From: Thamnaconus septentrionalis | Taxonomy: Eukaryota > Chordata > Actinopteri > Tetraodontiformes > Monacanthidae | Reading direction: 5' to 3' | Assembly: GCA_009823395.1 (NCBI GenBank) | Contig: CM020510.1 | Span: 17,588,273 to 17,652,272 of the forward strand | Length of the DNA stretch: 64,000 bases | The notes under the pieces: generated by a model | What the model was told of the DNA's origin: nothing | Databases searched by the model: none | The model's input: only the letters and a program-made list of their open reading frames with translations | Position numbers and translations under genes: made by a program | Shown here: one piece after another, positions 24,451 to 37,000 of the stretch | How the letters are laid out: each line of letters begins with the position of its first letter | Position numbering within the stretch: position 1 is the stretch's first letter

Positions 24451-27400
24451 TGACGCACAGACTTGGGCCATTTTAGATGATTGTAAATAGATTTAGCTCC
24501 GAGCTGGGGTCTAATGGAAGTGACATGGGTCATTTATCTTCTCAGTCAAATAATTTCCCAGGATGCAGTAGGGGCCCCAAGGTCCATAGCTCTTAAGTCA
24601 GAGTTCATTTCCTGTTGCAGCGCGCGACTCCTGAGGATCCACCATTTTGTAACATTCCTGATGAGGACGGGAGAAATGTGTCTCAATTCGCGCTGGCCAC
24701 GGGTCATTTTCTTTAACCTTTCATTTACTGTTTTTTTTTTTTTTTTTTCATACTTTGCATTTTTCTTTCAGAGCTCCGAATGGAGAAAGTTGCGGGAAAT
24801 CAAAAAAAAAAAAAAAAAAAAAAATGTGAAGTGTGAAATCATGGGCATTGACTTTATGCTAATGTTTTTATTTCTCGCAACGCATCTCATACATCATTGT
24901 CGGGTGCAAATAGCCCGCGCTGTGGTGAGCCTGAACGCCGACTCCCATGTATGTAATGAGTTGAGAAGATAAAAGTGAGGGAGACGGGGGTGAAGAATGT
25001 AAACATTTCACCAAGCTGGTGGTTTGGGTCTCGCTAAGCGAGAGAGGGAGAGAGAGAGAGAGGGAGAAAGACCGCCTCACCACATCACGGCTCCTATTAG
25101 TCACACTCGTCGGAGAGAACAGAATGCAGACCTTTTTTGCCCAATGAGGGAAAAGGTCGGTGGGAATGTAGTTAGTCAGGTCAGGACGAGCCCGGCCTGT
25201 TGTGGCCCAAATCCACGTGACAGCCAGAGAGAGGCGAGGTGCACGGAGGTAAACCAGGGCCTGGACGCGATTGTCAAAACCCGGGTAGATCATTTATGTC
25301 TGCGCCGCTCGCGTGTCGTCCTGGATGACTTACTGGAAGTTAATTTTTATTTCAGTTGAAGTTTCGCTGCAATGGCGAGAAACAACCTCTCTTGCCATTG
25401 TAAAACCTGAATCACTTTATGATTTTTAGAGTGTTTTGCTCTTTACACTCGGGAGTTGCATCCACACTTCCTCCAACAGAAATTGATAGAATAGAAATAG
25501 AAAAATGCTTTAGATCCGTTTAAGATGATCTATTCTTTTTGAAAGTTCCACAGTGTGGGTTTAGATTTAGTTGCATCTAATTATAAGTAAGAAAATTGTA
25601 AACTGTAAATGTTAATCCCTGTTTTGACACCTCACCTCGCATCACTTCCTTTTGGCAGCTGCGTTGTCAAAATAAATTCCTGGAAAACCCCAATGAGTGC
25701 GCAATCTAATCATAATTATACCAATAAAATATTGCAATTATTGTTATCTAATGGATTCTTTTAGGTTTTACTTACTTTAAATAATATGTATATTATTTCT
25801 TCAGATTCATGCCAGTAGATCCCTATAAAAACTTAGACACTTAGCCTTTGATAACAATTTCCTCAGGGATGTATGTCTAAAACTTCCTATGACTTCATGC
25901 ATTATACAGATTATTAGGACATCAGTACAGAAAATCTGTATACAAGTTTGTTTTTGTTTTGTTTTCTCTGCCAGTATCACAAACAAATCTGGACCACTGA
26001 AGGAAGTTTCGTACAGACTGCGGTAAATAGAACCTTCTTTGTTGGAGATCCCAGATGATGTTTGGCGATCGAGAAAACGTTGACTCGCTTAATAATCACG
26101 CGACCTGTAGATGTATGATCTCCTCAGGTAGCCTCGGGTCTGCACACCAGGGAGCACATTACAAATACAGTGAATTTGCTTGAGCTGAGCTAGGACGTCT
26201 AAGTGGATAAGAGAAATCAATTGCAGCGTGTCTATCGAAGTGGCGTCTAATAGCGAAGCCTCGTCTATGGAACGACTGCATCCGCTCTCAGACCTGACAG
26301 GACAACAAAGGAGTGACGGCGTCTTACGTTCGCCACGCAAACGACGATTCGCAGGATGAACGTGAATCGTCATTTTTTGTTGTCATCGTAGCCAACGCAG
26401 TGTGACCGAGATAATTAGTATATTAATAAGTTTGCTAATTCCATTAAAATGGGTAAATGTTCAAAAATGTTTGGAGAGCTAAGCTAATTGGGGAAAACCA
26501 TCAATTTCATAAAACCACAAGTAACAATGTTATATGATACTGTAGCATTGATCAGTTGGGCGGTTTTGCAAAGCACTTGCATCCAGTATTTAATCTTTTA
26601 GAACAGCAATCTAAAGCGAATTGACAAGAAAGTGGAAGCGTGTTTACGCCTCGTTCAATCTGTGAAGCTGACCTGAGGCAAAGCCAAGTTTCAGGGTTTG
26701 TCAGTTGCACTGCTTTCGCAAGTTTCTGCCAACTGTGAAGTGGAAAAAAAAAATCAACAATGTGCTGTTGCTGTTAATGCGTTTGTGTTATTTCTGCCAA
26801 CTCGTGTGTACGTGGTTGAAAGTTGTGGACATTCAGTGCAAAGTGAGGGCACAGCGAGGTTACAAAACAGAACTATGCCCGTATTACTGTTTAGGTGTTG
26901 CCGCAAACATGTCCTATCGTTTGAGTCATGCCGGTTTGATTGCAGTACGCCTCTTGTTTGTGTATTTCTTGGCTAGGAAAAAAAAAGAGCCAAACAGGTC
27001 CGTGAGACTAGTTCAACCTGCCCTTGAACCGCAGCTCAAGGAGTCGCACATTGGCAAATCTTACCAAACAACAAGCTACATCTTCTTTTGAATTGTTTTT
27101 TTTTTCCAGATCTCTGCGATAAACCCATTTATCACACAAATTCACAACCGCAGCATGTCAGAATTTTTCCTTGTTAAATATGCGTGGAGGTATTTTTTTC
27201 TACTGGCTTCAGTAGTTTTGTGCTGTTTGGCCTTCGGGTGAGTCGAGGCGACTCGCCCGGTTACAATGTGAGAGTCTCTCACGCAGCGTTTCCAACACAA
27301 AGCAGAAAGAGCAGATTTTTGGGCTCTTGCGCTCTCCGCCGCCCTCTCCGGAGGTCAGAGGTGACGGGAGGCACGGCTGGGTGGTGACCCTTGAGGAACT

Positions 27401-28099
27401 GGGCTCGTGAGTGTTTGGCCAAAGAGGATGCAGGAAGCCGTCAAAGGGACGCAGATGTCTTTTTGCGCCGTTGCTTTTTTTTTTTTTTGAGTTTCTTCCG
27501 TCTCATCCTCGCGGTTCGGATCGGCGCAATAATTCAGGATTTGTGCGTCGGTCTTTCCGAGGGCCAAGTAACGTCCCGCGTCGTGCTCGCAGAAGTTGTG
27601 AAAGCGAGCTGGGCGGCGCTCCCGGGGGGATACAAAGGGGCCCCACCCACCGATGACGCAGCGTGGCAAACAGCTCCCACTGCTTGCGCAGCTGGGGCCG
27701 CACTCTGCGGCGAGTGGAGGCACGGAGAGAAGAGAAAAGGCGGAGAGCAAATTGAACTGGACGCGACCTTCTGGGGGCCAGGATGGAAAGTGAGGAGGGA
27801 AAAATAACGCAACAATGGTTCTTAATCCCAGTGTCTGAGTTCCTGTGAGCCTGGGTGTTATCTGTCAAATCCAAAAGGTGTACTAGGACACTCTTACTTT
27901 TACGCACATCAACTTCTCACCCAGGATGCTGGTGAAACAGCCTCGCACAGTGAAAAGCTCTTTTTTTTTCGCAGCCTAGCTTTGCTAAAATTAGCATTTT
28001 GCTAAAACTGATGCTGCGTTGAACGTCTCACACGGTTTGAAAAGGAGACAGAAACCTCGGCAGCCATTAAGAACACCCAGCTGCCACTGAACCCGAAGA
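24451..28099 (+). other. arhgap35 intron 1, 24.5-28.1 kb
   Basis: No coding gene. It contains T and A homopolymer runs at 24731-24748 and 24803-24824 and a GAGA-rich patch (25039-25062). The 27.3-27.8-kb stretch is CpG-rich. Open frames here have no recognisable domains. Confidence 0.45.
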
Positions 28100-29328
28100 G
28101 GTACCGGCGCCCTTTGTGACATCACTCTTAGCCGAGTGTTTTTGGAAGCGCTTCCTCACAAGAAGTGAAGCTAGCAGAAATAAAGAGGGAGATGACTTCG
28201 AGGAATATTAGTGAAGTGGATTTATCACCAGGTGGGGTTTTATTTTTGTGAAGTGGCGAACGTAACAACGGCAGCTCCATCCCGGCTCCTCCTCTCCCTC
28301 CTCCCACCGTGCTTGCATATGTGGCCTCCCAAAACTCCACTGATGAGGAGACAGGAAATTTGCCTCCTCCTCCGTTTCCATCCTCCCTTCATCCTCTGCC
28401 CTGCGCCCGGCTGGCCGCTGCTGATTGGCTGGGGGTGGAGTTGGGGGAGGTGGCGGCGGGGGGGTGAGGTAGGAGGAGAAGAGAGGGGATGGAGGTTTTG
28501 TCTTGTAATCTGCGGGCAGATCGCCGCTGATGGCCGTTTGTAGAATGGCTTTAGTAAATGACTGTTCCAGCGAAGGGCCAAATCCCTGCTCTCAGATAGC
28601 GGCTCTTCATCTCTCCCTCCGCTTCCAAGTCCGTCTCTCTCTCTCCCTCCCTCCCTCGCTCCCCCCCTCTCTCTCTTCACTGCATCAGTCGGGCTTTGGC
28701 TTTATCTCTTTGTTGCTACCCCAGCTCGCTCTCCACCTTGGCCGGAGCCGCCGGCTCGTCCCCCCCCCTCGGTTTTCTTCCTCCAGCCTTTGTTGTGTTT
28801 TCCCCAAAAAAAAACAAGGAAGAAGAAAACTTTGAATTCATCATGCTGTCTTGTGTTGGGTTTTTTTCTCCACCTCACTCTGTCCCTAGGGGCCTCGCAC
28901 CTGGAGTGGGAGGAAAAACAACAACACAACAGTAAAAAACATAAAAAACTCAAACTCGGTGCACTTCTTGCCCCTGGGCTGCTGATCTGATCGCGCCAGA
29001 GCCGGGTCCTCACAACCGCTTTCTCTGTAACCTGCTGTGTTTGTGCATGTCAACAAGAAGGACCGGTTCCGAGCCCAGCCGTCTTGGAGAAACCACACAC
29101 ACGCACACACACACAGATTATACCGCACCCCCCCGCCCCCACCCGACCTGAGCTACCTGAGAGATGGTGTTTTCCGGATTAGGGCTGGATGGAGCCGCGG
29201 CAGGAATAAAGGAGATTAGGGACAGAGATACTTTACAGGAGACTGAGAGGAGTTGTTTTTTTGTTTTTTGTTTTTACACCGACCTGCCCCTGTGTGAGTG
29301 TGTCTCCGTGTGTGCGTTCTCGCCTGAG
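28100..29328 (+). promoter_or_regulatory. Second GC-rich promoter-like patch in arhgap35 intron 1
   Basis: It contains an inverted CCAAT box in GCTGATTGGCTG (about 28420), a G-rich stretch with several G-runs (28431-28469, G-quadruplex potential), long CT tracts (28630-28680) and CpG-rich DNA. A strong donor-like CCTGAG|GTACGT ends at 28/29.33 kb (29328). Together this resembles an alternative first exon with its promoter on the plus strand. No coding frame is convincing. This is an inference from composition only. Confidence 0.3.
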
Positions 29329-30265
29329 GTACGTGGAATACTTTCGACCCCTCCCCCCGAACTCTCCTTCCAACACACCGTCGGGCCAAAGCTGTCGCGA
29401 TGCCGCGTCCCGCTAATTATCAACAGCCGTTGTGTCGGAGAGGCGTCGCACACGCGCTCACCCCACCGAACAGGTGGAACGGAGGCCGAGCGGCAGAAAT
29501 ACCTGTTTGACCGAGGCCGTTGTTGTCGCTGCCACCGTTTTATTGCAGTTTTCCTCGCATGATTTCTGTTTTACCGTTTTATTGCAACGCTTTAATGCTT
29601 CGTCTATTCGCTTTAACGGTTCAGGTCACGGTTTCGCTGTTCACCACTCGCGTCTCGGCGTCAACAAAAGATGAGACGAGTAGCAGTAGAATTTAAAAAT
29701 GTGTCGTGTTCTTTTCATCAGGGGGCGGAGCTGCGTGGTTGAATAATTCGTTCTTCCCGCTGTTTTCCTGATTGCGAACCTCCAAATTTCAATTTCCAAA
29801 CATTCTGGAAAGCCGGGAGACTGATGCAAATGGATCACTTTGCAACAAGAGAGAGTGAATAAAATGGAAAGTGACTTGGTGGCATTCAAGTTTGTTTTTC
29901 TAAAGTTTTGTTAAAAAGATAATTGATTTTTTTGTTTGTTTTGAGGGTGGGGGTGTTTTGTTTGAGATGGTTTTAAAAGTTGCCTTTTCAAACCCATTTG
30001 GACTGTTGAGCTGCTATTTTTGAAATCAGTTTGACAGTTTAATTGCAGTTAAATTCCAGGCTTATCATTTTCCTTTCCCGCATCATCTGTTATTGACTCT
30101 TTTGGAGTTCACAAGCAAGCTTCACTTATCAGGCCGACTTCACCCTCCACTCGTGTATCATCCTTTGCCAGGATGCCATAATTACAGTTTCAAATCTCCT
30201 TTTAAATGTCACGACCACAATTCTTCCAGTCCGCTCAATATTCGTCAAGAACATTGTTTGTCACA
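29329..30265 (+). other. arhgap35 intron 1, 29.3-30.3 kb
   Basis: No gene or repeat was recognised. An octamer word ATGCAAAT occurs at 29824-29831. Confidence 0.45.
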
Positions 30266-30704
30266 ATTTAAAGGTCCAGTGTGTAATATTTGGCTTGGTT
30301 CATGATTTTTTTTTTTATATTGGTAAAAGCTCAATATACTGGCCATAAATACATTAATGAAAGTGTATAATCGCAGTACAATAAAAGTAATTTGGTTTTC
30401 CTACCCTTAGAACAATACCTTTAATCATGTAAGAATATACATATAGCTGCCATCTTGCACTGTCATATTTCTAAGGAAGCCCGGCGTGGACAATCCAGCC
30501 ACCTAGACTGCACGCTTTGTATTTAGGCTTTATATAACGCTTGTGTCTTCAAATAAACCAATGAAGAAGAAGTGGTCCAGGTTTGTGTGCACAGGCCACC
30601 GTAGTTCACCGGCAAGCTCGGGAGAGGGCAATCTAAAATGTAACCACTTGATGTCGCTGCTTCGTCTCAAAACCTCCAAATATTACACACTAAACCTTTT
30701 AATT
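30266..30704. mobile_element. Non-autonomous DNA element (MITE) with ~28-bp terminal inverted repeats
   Basis: The left end reads AAAGGTCCAGTGTGTAAT followed by ATTTGG. The right end, read on the minus strand, is AAAGGTTTAGTGTGTAAT followed by ATTTGG, so the ends match over about 28 bases with three mismatches. The ~440-bp interior has no coding frame. The AAAGGTCCAGTGTGTA end is one I associate with an abundant family of short elements in spiny-rayed fish. Flanks are AATTT/AATTA, compatible with a TTAA-like or AT-rich target. Confidence 0.75.
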
Positions 30705-33700
30705 AAAAAGTGCGCATTGTCCACTAAGTCATGATGCTGGCTGAGGCACCCAATAGCCTGACTGGTAATCCTCACAGTTGTGTTCTACTTGGAATTGAAA
30801 TTGATGGGTTAGATTAACCCCTCCCCCTCCTCCGCCCCCCTGCAGTCAAGGAAGCGTCTGCCTCCCACCGCTCGCCACACGCGCTCTCCCCTTCCCACAC
30901 GCCCGCCGCCGTTATCGCCGCGCCTGCTAGCTACCCGGGCTCCCGTGCCAGTGTCGGCGCCTCTAATCTCCCCGGCATAAAGGCCACGCGAAAGGGAATT
31001 TGTGTTGGGCTGCCACAGGAAGAAAGGCAGGAGCGGGGAATCGTTTGAGCAGGTTGACAGATAAGGCCCTTGTGCGTTCGGCGCGGTGCTTTTTAAGCCG
31101 CGTTAAGCTGCTTAATTAGACATAATCTACAGACCCCAGACTGAGGCGGAACTAATGAAGTTAAAGACTCCAAATCCCGTCCCGCCATCACACTCTCCCT
31201 TCTACCCAGCAGCCCTCGCTCGCGCCCCTCGGCTCACCACTCGGGCTCCCGCTTCCCTTTCTTCACCCCACAACGTTAGACTTTCACCCCCGCCGACGGA
31301 TGGACGTCCTCAGTCGCACCCAGACCGGCCGCCTGCCCGCCCAACCTGCCCGCCTGTCTGCCCGTCCAACCTGCCCGCCCGTCTGCCCGCCGGTCTGCGT
31401 CAGAGCCTCCAAGCCTTTCCGAAGCGCAGCAGGAACAGAGTTATAATCAGCTGACGTGACGCTGCTATAACCGGCTATTTCCCCGAGTCGGTGACGTCTT
31501 TCCGAGGAAGTGCAAACACACATCTCCGAGGTTTTCCAAATTGCTCCACGGCGTTGAGCGGCATCTGCCATTTCTATACCTGCCGTGTTTGTAGCAGAAG
31601 GCCATGCTTTTATTTAGCCAGCGAGACGGCTGCGGTCTGATGCAAAGGGGGTGCAAATTGCTCACGCTGGAACTGAACTCGACGGGCGAGTTCCGAGCCG
31701 TGTAATTAGCGCAGCGCGAATCAGACGCTGAGATGAGACGTCGCGGACAGATGTGGCAAATGACGAGCTAGGCAGTTCGGTCTTTGTGAATCGGGGCGTT
31801 GCGACGCCCCTTTTTCGGTCGGATTGGATCGACGTAGGACGACTGAGAAATCGGACGGAAACGCATCTTAAAGCAGCACATCAGAGGCGGGCTGGGGAAG
31901 ACCGCCTGCTTTGACGGGGTGCAGCATACTGCTCGACAGATGAAGATCTTGCAAAAATGTGAGCCTCTTCCCTCGAAAACATGGCACATGAAGCGCAAGG
32001 GATCTAAAAGAATAAGGATATCTATCCGTCCATTCATCTGTCCGTCTGTCCTGCCTGGCTTCTGTTTGTTTGGCAGTTGCTGCGTTTCTCTCCTTCTTCT
32101 GCAGAAGGAAGAAGATCTATCGCCCCGGCGTTGCTAACCGGCTTCCAAGAGACGCGTAGCCGTGGCTTACGGGCAGCGCATGAAACTTTTACCCCGGTTT
32201 ACTTCCGAGCTCCGACTCCAACTTTTGCCGGCAGCGTCCCGAGACTCTTTGTTGGCGCTCCAGCCTTTGATGCTGATGTTGCTTTGCCTGTGTTTACATA
32301 TCCCTCATATCTCTGCATCTTGCAGGACCGGCTTTTATGTGTGTGTTTTGAGGTTGTTGTTTTTTTTCCCTCCCTGAAGCCCAACCGCAGCAGCAGCAGC
32401 ACTTAAGAAGGGGCAGCTAGCATGCTATGTTGGATGCACGCTCGGGCCTCCGTGTGGCCGAGTATTGCGGATGTCCCCCGTTGGGTTTCGCCAGCGGAGT
32501 CACCACCGTTAGCCCTTCTGAGACTCGTCCTGTCGCGTCTCCCTCGCGCCCTGGTTGACCGTCTTCCTGCCTCGTTTACCTCCGGCGCCGCCAGGGATTT
32601 CGTACAGTCGGCCCAGTTGTTATTACCGTGAAAAGAAAGATGCACAACGAGGCGACTTTAACGAGCTCCGTGCAACCTCGCTGCAAAACATTATTGCATT
32701 CTGTGCATTCGGCAGCGGAACCTCGGCCGTCTTTTTTTTATCGTCCTGCGTCCGTGTCAGAATTCTCCGCGCTGCCTCGCCACCCCCCCGCCCCCTTCCG
32801 GTCCTCCACACGAGAGAGAAGCCTCCTCCCCGCCGTTGCGGCGCGGTATCATAGCGTTGTCGAGTGGATCTGAGGGCTGCTGAATTCTGGTCCTGCTTGA
32901 TTAGCCAGCGTGTGATGCTGTAGGCAGCTTTGTTTTGTTGCTGAATGGGCCGTTCCATTGAGAGCCTGGGAGATGGGAGGTGGAGGGAGGGAGCGGAGGG
33001 CGAAGATGCGGGAATGCTGGAAAACAAAAACAGAGATAAAGGGAGGGGAGTGTATAAAAGGTAGAGTAGGGTGGTGGATAAATGGAACGGCAGAAGGGGA
33101 CGGAGGTGGAGGCGGGGTGGGAGGAGTGGGGTTGGGGGGGGGTGACGAGGAGAGGCTGAGAGCAGGGCGACGCAGAGGAGAAGAGGGAAAAAAAGGGAAT
33201 GACCTCTCCTCCGGTGGAGAGGGAAGATAACTGCCAGTGTTTAGAAATGCTGAGGTGGACAGAAGCCATATCTCCCACCGGCACGGACCTGTTCGCTCCT
33301 CCTGCACACACCCCACCCACCACCCACCACCCTCCCGTCCATTGACCGACTTTCTATTGTGGCTATTTGTGGGCTTATTTGCAAGTCCCCTGCCTGCGGA
33401 ACCATCTGCAAACACATTATTATGCGCGGGCATGGATTTTTTTCTCTCTCTCTTTCTCTCTTTTTGCTATTTCAGCCCGTGCAGCAGCCCGAGATTGCGT
33501 CCGGGAACGTGTTAATACTCGCGCAGCAAATCCCAGAGTCCCCGCACTGCACCACCTTAGCTCATGCGCTTTGCTCGCGTTTTTTTTATTGAAAAAAAAA
33601 AAAATACAGAGAGCGTGTTCTGCCGCCGTGGCTGCGGCTCCCTCGTTCCGCACACGGCACCGGGCGCGCGCTCGCGGCGTGAAGCTTGCGGGCGCAGCCG

Positions 33701-33892
33701 AGCTGAACGCTGGGATGGTGACACTGCACTCGCACTGGGATGAACTGGGTGTGGCTCCCGTTGAGAGTCGGAAGATTAAAAGCGGTGACTGTACGGAAAA
33801 GTCTGAAAGAATGTTTTAGTCAATGCGTTTAATCGGTTTTAAAGGTCCCCATCCATGCAAGATTCACTTCATCATTAATGTTCAACAGTAAC
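30705..33892 (+). other. arhgap35 intron 1, 30.7-33.9 kb
   Basis: GC-rich, no coding gene. It contains a CTGCCCGCC-type minisatellite at about 31328-31395, a CAG repeat at about 32387-32400 and a G-rich purine tract at 33083-33200. A T8/A13 snap-back lies at about 33580-33604. The long minus frame 32849-33433 is Ser/Pro-rich low-complexity translation of the purine tract. Confidence 0.45.
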
Positions 33893-33938
33893 ATATATAT
33901 GTATGCATATACATGTATATATATGTATATGTATATAA

Positions 33939-33980
<42 letters not shown>

Positions 33981-34015
33981 GTGTGTGTATATAGAGTATA
34001 TATATATAGAGAGAG
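33893..34015 (+). repeat. Compound AT/GT/GA microsatellite
   Basis: A 120-bp block: TATATG-type repeats, then about 12 GT units, then AT, GT and TATAGA/GA units. Confidence 0.95.
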
Positions 34016-37000
34016 AATCTAACGTAGGCTTCAATGGTACAATGGCACCTTCTAATCTATGGCGTTAGTGTCTTTGCTCCTGTTTTATGTATGTGAGGTT
34101 AACAGCAACTGCAAGCTAGCCACCCTACACAAAAAAAAAAAATCTTCCAACTTCATCATCACTGCGTATCTAACGATATAAGATTAACGACTTTTACTTT
34201 CGACGCTAGTAGAAAAAAAGAGGGCCGTGTTTTTAAGCAGATGCAAACAGTAGTTTGCAGTATTGTTGCATCAGGACAGACGACGCTTCCCGACGCTTCG
34301 CCGCGCCCCAGGAAGCCTCGTACTGACGCCGCGCGTCGTTCAACCCCATAATTTCAAGCCGGCAGGGTCGCGTTTCAAGCCACTTGACAAAATCAACGGC
34401 GAAACAAAACTCACGCCAACAAGCCACCCGTCAGAGCTTCCTTCACCCGTCCTCCACCCAGCTCTTTGTCTAGCTTGTAGATTGTCGATTGTAGATTTCA
34501 CAGTTAAAAGAAAAAAAAAAATGAAGGCGTCGGTCGGCGTGCCGTCCAGGCATTTCCTCCAGACACGTCTTGGCGCTCCAGAATGCGCAGAATTTTGTGT
34601 ACCTGCGCCTACTGTGCGTACGCTCCTGTAACAGCGGAGTGCATTGTGGGTGAAATAAAGAGTGTTGACAGTCCCGACTTGTCGGATGGACTCTTGAGTG
34701 CTGTAGGCTTTCAGAGGAAAGGTGGATTTACATGGTTCTTCTCCTCCCTCCCTCCCTTCGACCACGCGTCTCTCAATTCCGCCAAATCTCTCTTGACAAA
34801 TTCAAGGTTGTGTGCGGCCAAAATGAAAGTATGACAACGAAAAGCCCCCCCCCCCAGCTTCAACCCTCCCGTCACTTATCCCTCCCTCCCTCACCGCCTC
34901 ACTCCTCTCTCTTCCTCCGTCCACTGAGTGCTTCCTCTTTCTGTCCTCTTCATTTTTGCCTTGTCTCAGAGACGCTCTCGCTTCTTTTATTGGTGAGTAC
35001 ACGTGCCTCCACCCTCCCCACTCACCCCCCCGACTAACAAATGGTCTGTTTGATAGACAACTGGAAGAACGCGCATCCATTCACACCCGAGCAAAAGGAC
35101 TGAAATAAAGAAGCCCCTTATCTCTCCTGCCAGACACTGTTCACACGCTCGCATGTAGATGAATAATATATGTGGATATGAGCGTGAGAGCGCGCACGCG
35201 CACAAACACACACGCACAGTAACTGCTTGGTAACTGACATGGGTTGTTGTGTGCATTTGCGCCTGTACTCTTTGTAGCGGCGTGTCGTGCGTGTGACTGC
35301 CGTCTCTGTGGAGCGATGCGGAGTCTCGGTGTGGAGCCGGGATGAATGAATGGGAGTGTTGTCACGAGCCAGGTCCAGCTGCGTCGTTTTTTTTTTTTTT
35401 TTCCTTTCTTTCTTTTTTTGCGTGGTCTCTCGGCTAGCGCGCCTCTCCTTGACACCGCGGGGCGCCGCGTGAGCGCGTTCGACGTCAAAACTTCACGTCG
35501 GACTCGCTTTCGAGACGCGTCCGTCCGTCGCGTAATGGATGAAGTTCTAAATCCTAAAGGCGTCTGTTGTTGTTCAATAAGGTATTTTCAAAGAACGATC
35601 AAGAAGCTACAGCCAAAGCTCAAATCTTTGCTAGCGATATTTTACTTTGCTAGCTAACGCTGAAGACGCACAGTAATTTGAGTCATATCTAACTGCCCGG
35701 AAGTAATTCCTAAAGTAACGTACAGAGAAATGACAGACCCCTCAGGACTTCATTTATCAAACAATGGACACACAGGATTTAAAAGTGAGTACATTAGCCC
35801 AAGTAGATGCGTAATAAAAAAAAAGCCTTATAGTGAAATATCTTTTTGAGTGACGTTGTGCAAGTAACACAGTCGCGCACAACCGGTCTTCAACTCTGCC
35901 CTGTCACCTTTTTATTTGATTAATGCGTCGAGCTTGCCTTTTGACTCGCAGACGGCGAGATAGCTTGTCTCCCGCCCCGCCGTTTTAGATACGTCGGCAT
36001 CGAGGGCCGCGGGGCTCTGAGAAAATGCTGTCAAGGCGGGAGCTAAATGATTTTCCACACGTTCATGATGTGGTGACGGCCCACATAAATTAGCCTCTCG
36101 GTAGACCAGCTGCGTGATTTACGGGCCGGTGTGTGAAATTGGAAAACCCACAGTCTTCTGCCGACCGTTCCCCGCCACGGATGCTCGGTCCCGCCGGAGT
36201 CTCCTTCAGAAGACCAGGACGGCTCACTCCCTGCAGACGCTGGCTTGTAATTTATGTGAAGAGTTATAGAGAATTAATGCCTTCATGCTTTTTTTGCAAA
36301 ACACATGGTGTTGATTTGTGTCGAGTGCTAAAGCGGGAGGCGCATAGAGTTAATATAGGGACCCGGAAGACCTACCGCGCCTTTAGGGCCCTGTGATTTT
36401 AGCGATAAGAACAGTGTGAAAGCGGCCGTCCAGGAATATGGGAGACTTTACAGTGCGTCTCCCTGCGTCAACGCTGACAACTACATCGCTTGACTGATCC
36501 TTCTGTGTTACTTGTAGGACTCCTCCCTCCCAACCAAGCCTTCAGAATGCAGTTACCGTGACCCCGTCCATTGCAGGTCACTAATTCTGTCATTGTAAAG
36601 TTGTTTGGAAACGACGTGAAAACGTGCAAATACCACTTCAGTTCAAAGCTCATTTAAAACACAGAAAACACTTACGATGCTCACGCTAATGATAAAATTA
36701 TACAAAACAAAACAATGAAATACTATGTCAAAATACTTTTTCAAGAAATGAAAAAACAATATGGGAAAAATTAAAATAGGATGTGCCAAATTTTAAATAA
36801 AGGTTTTAGTCTGCATGAGTATTTCTCTCAAAAAGAAGTAAAAAGGAATTCTAAATGGTTCATAGGAGTGAGTGCGAGAGCCAAATGTCTTTCATTGTGG
36901 CCTTACAATAAACTGGCCACTTGTCCAGGTTGTAGCCCCGCCTCCACACCAAGACAGCTGGGATATGTATGAATTTGTCTTCTGAGTGTACATTTTGTTT

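Noticed and set aside
32849..33433. 194-codon minus-strand frame
   Set aside because: It is Ser/Pro low-complexity translation of the G-rich purine tract in the arhgap35 intron.
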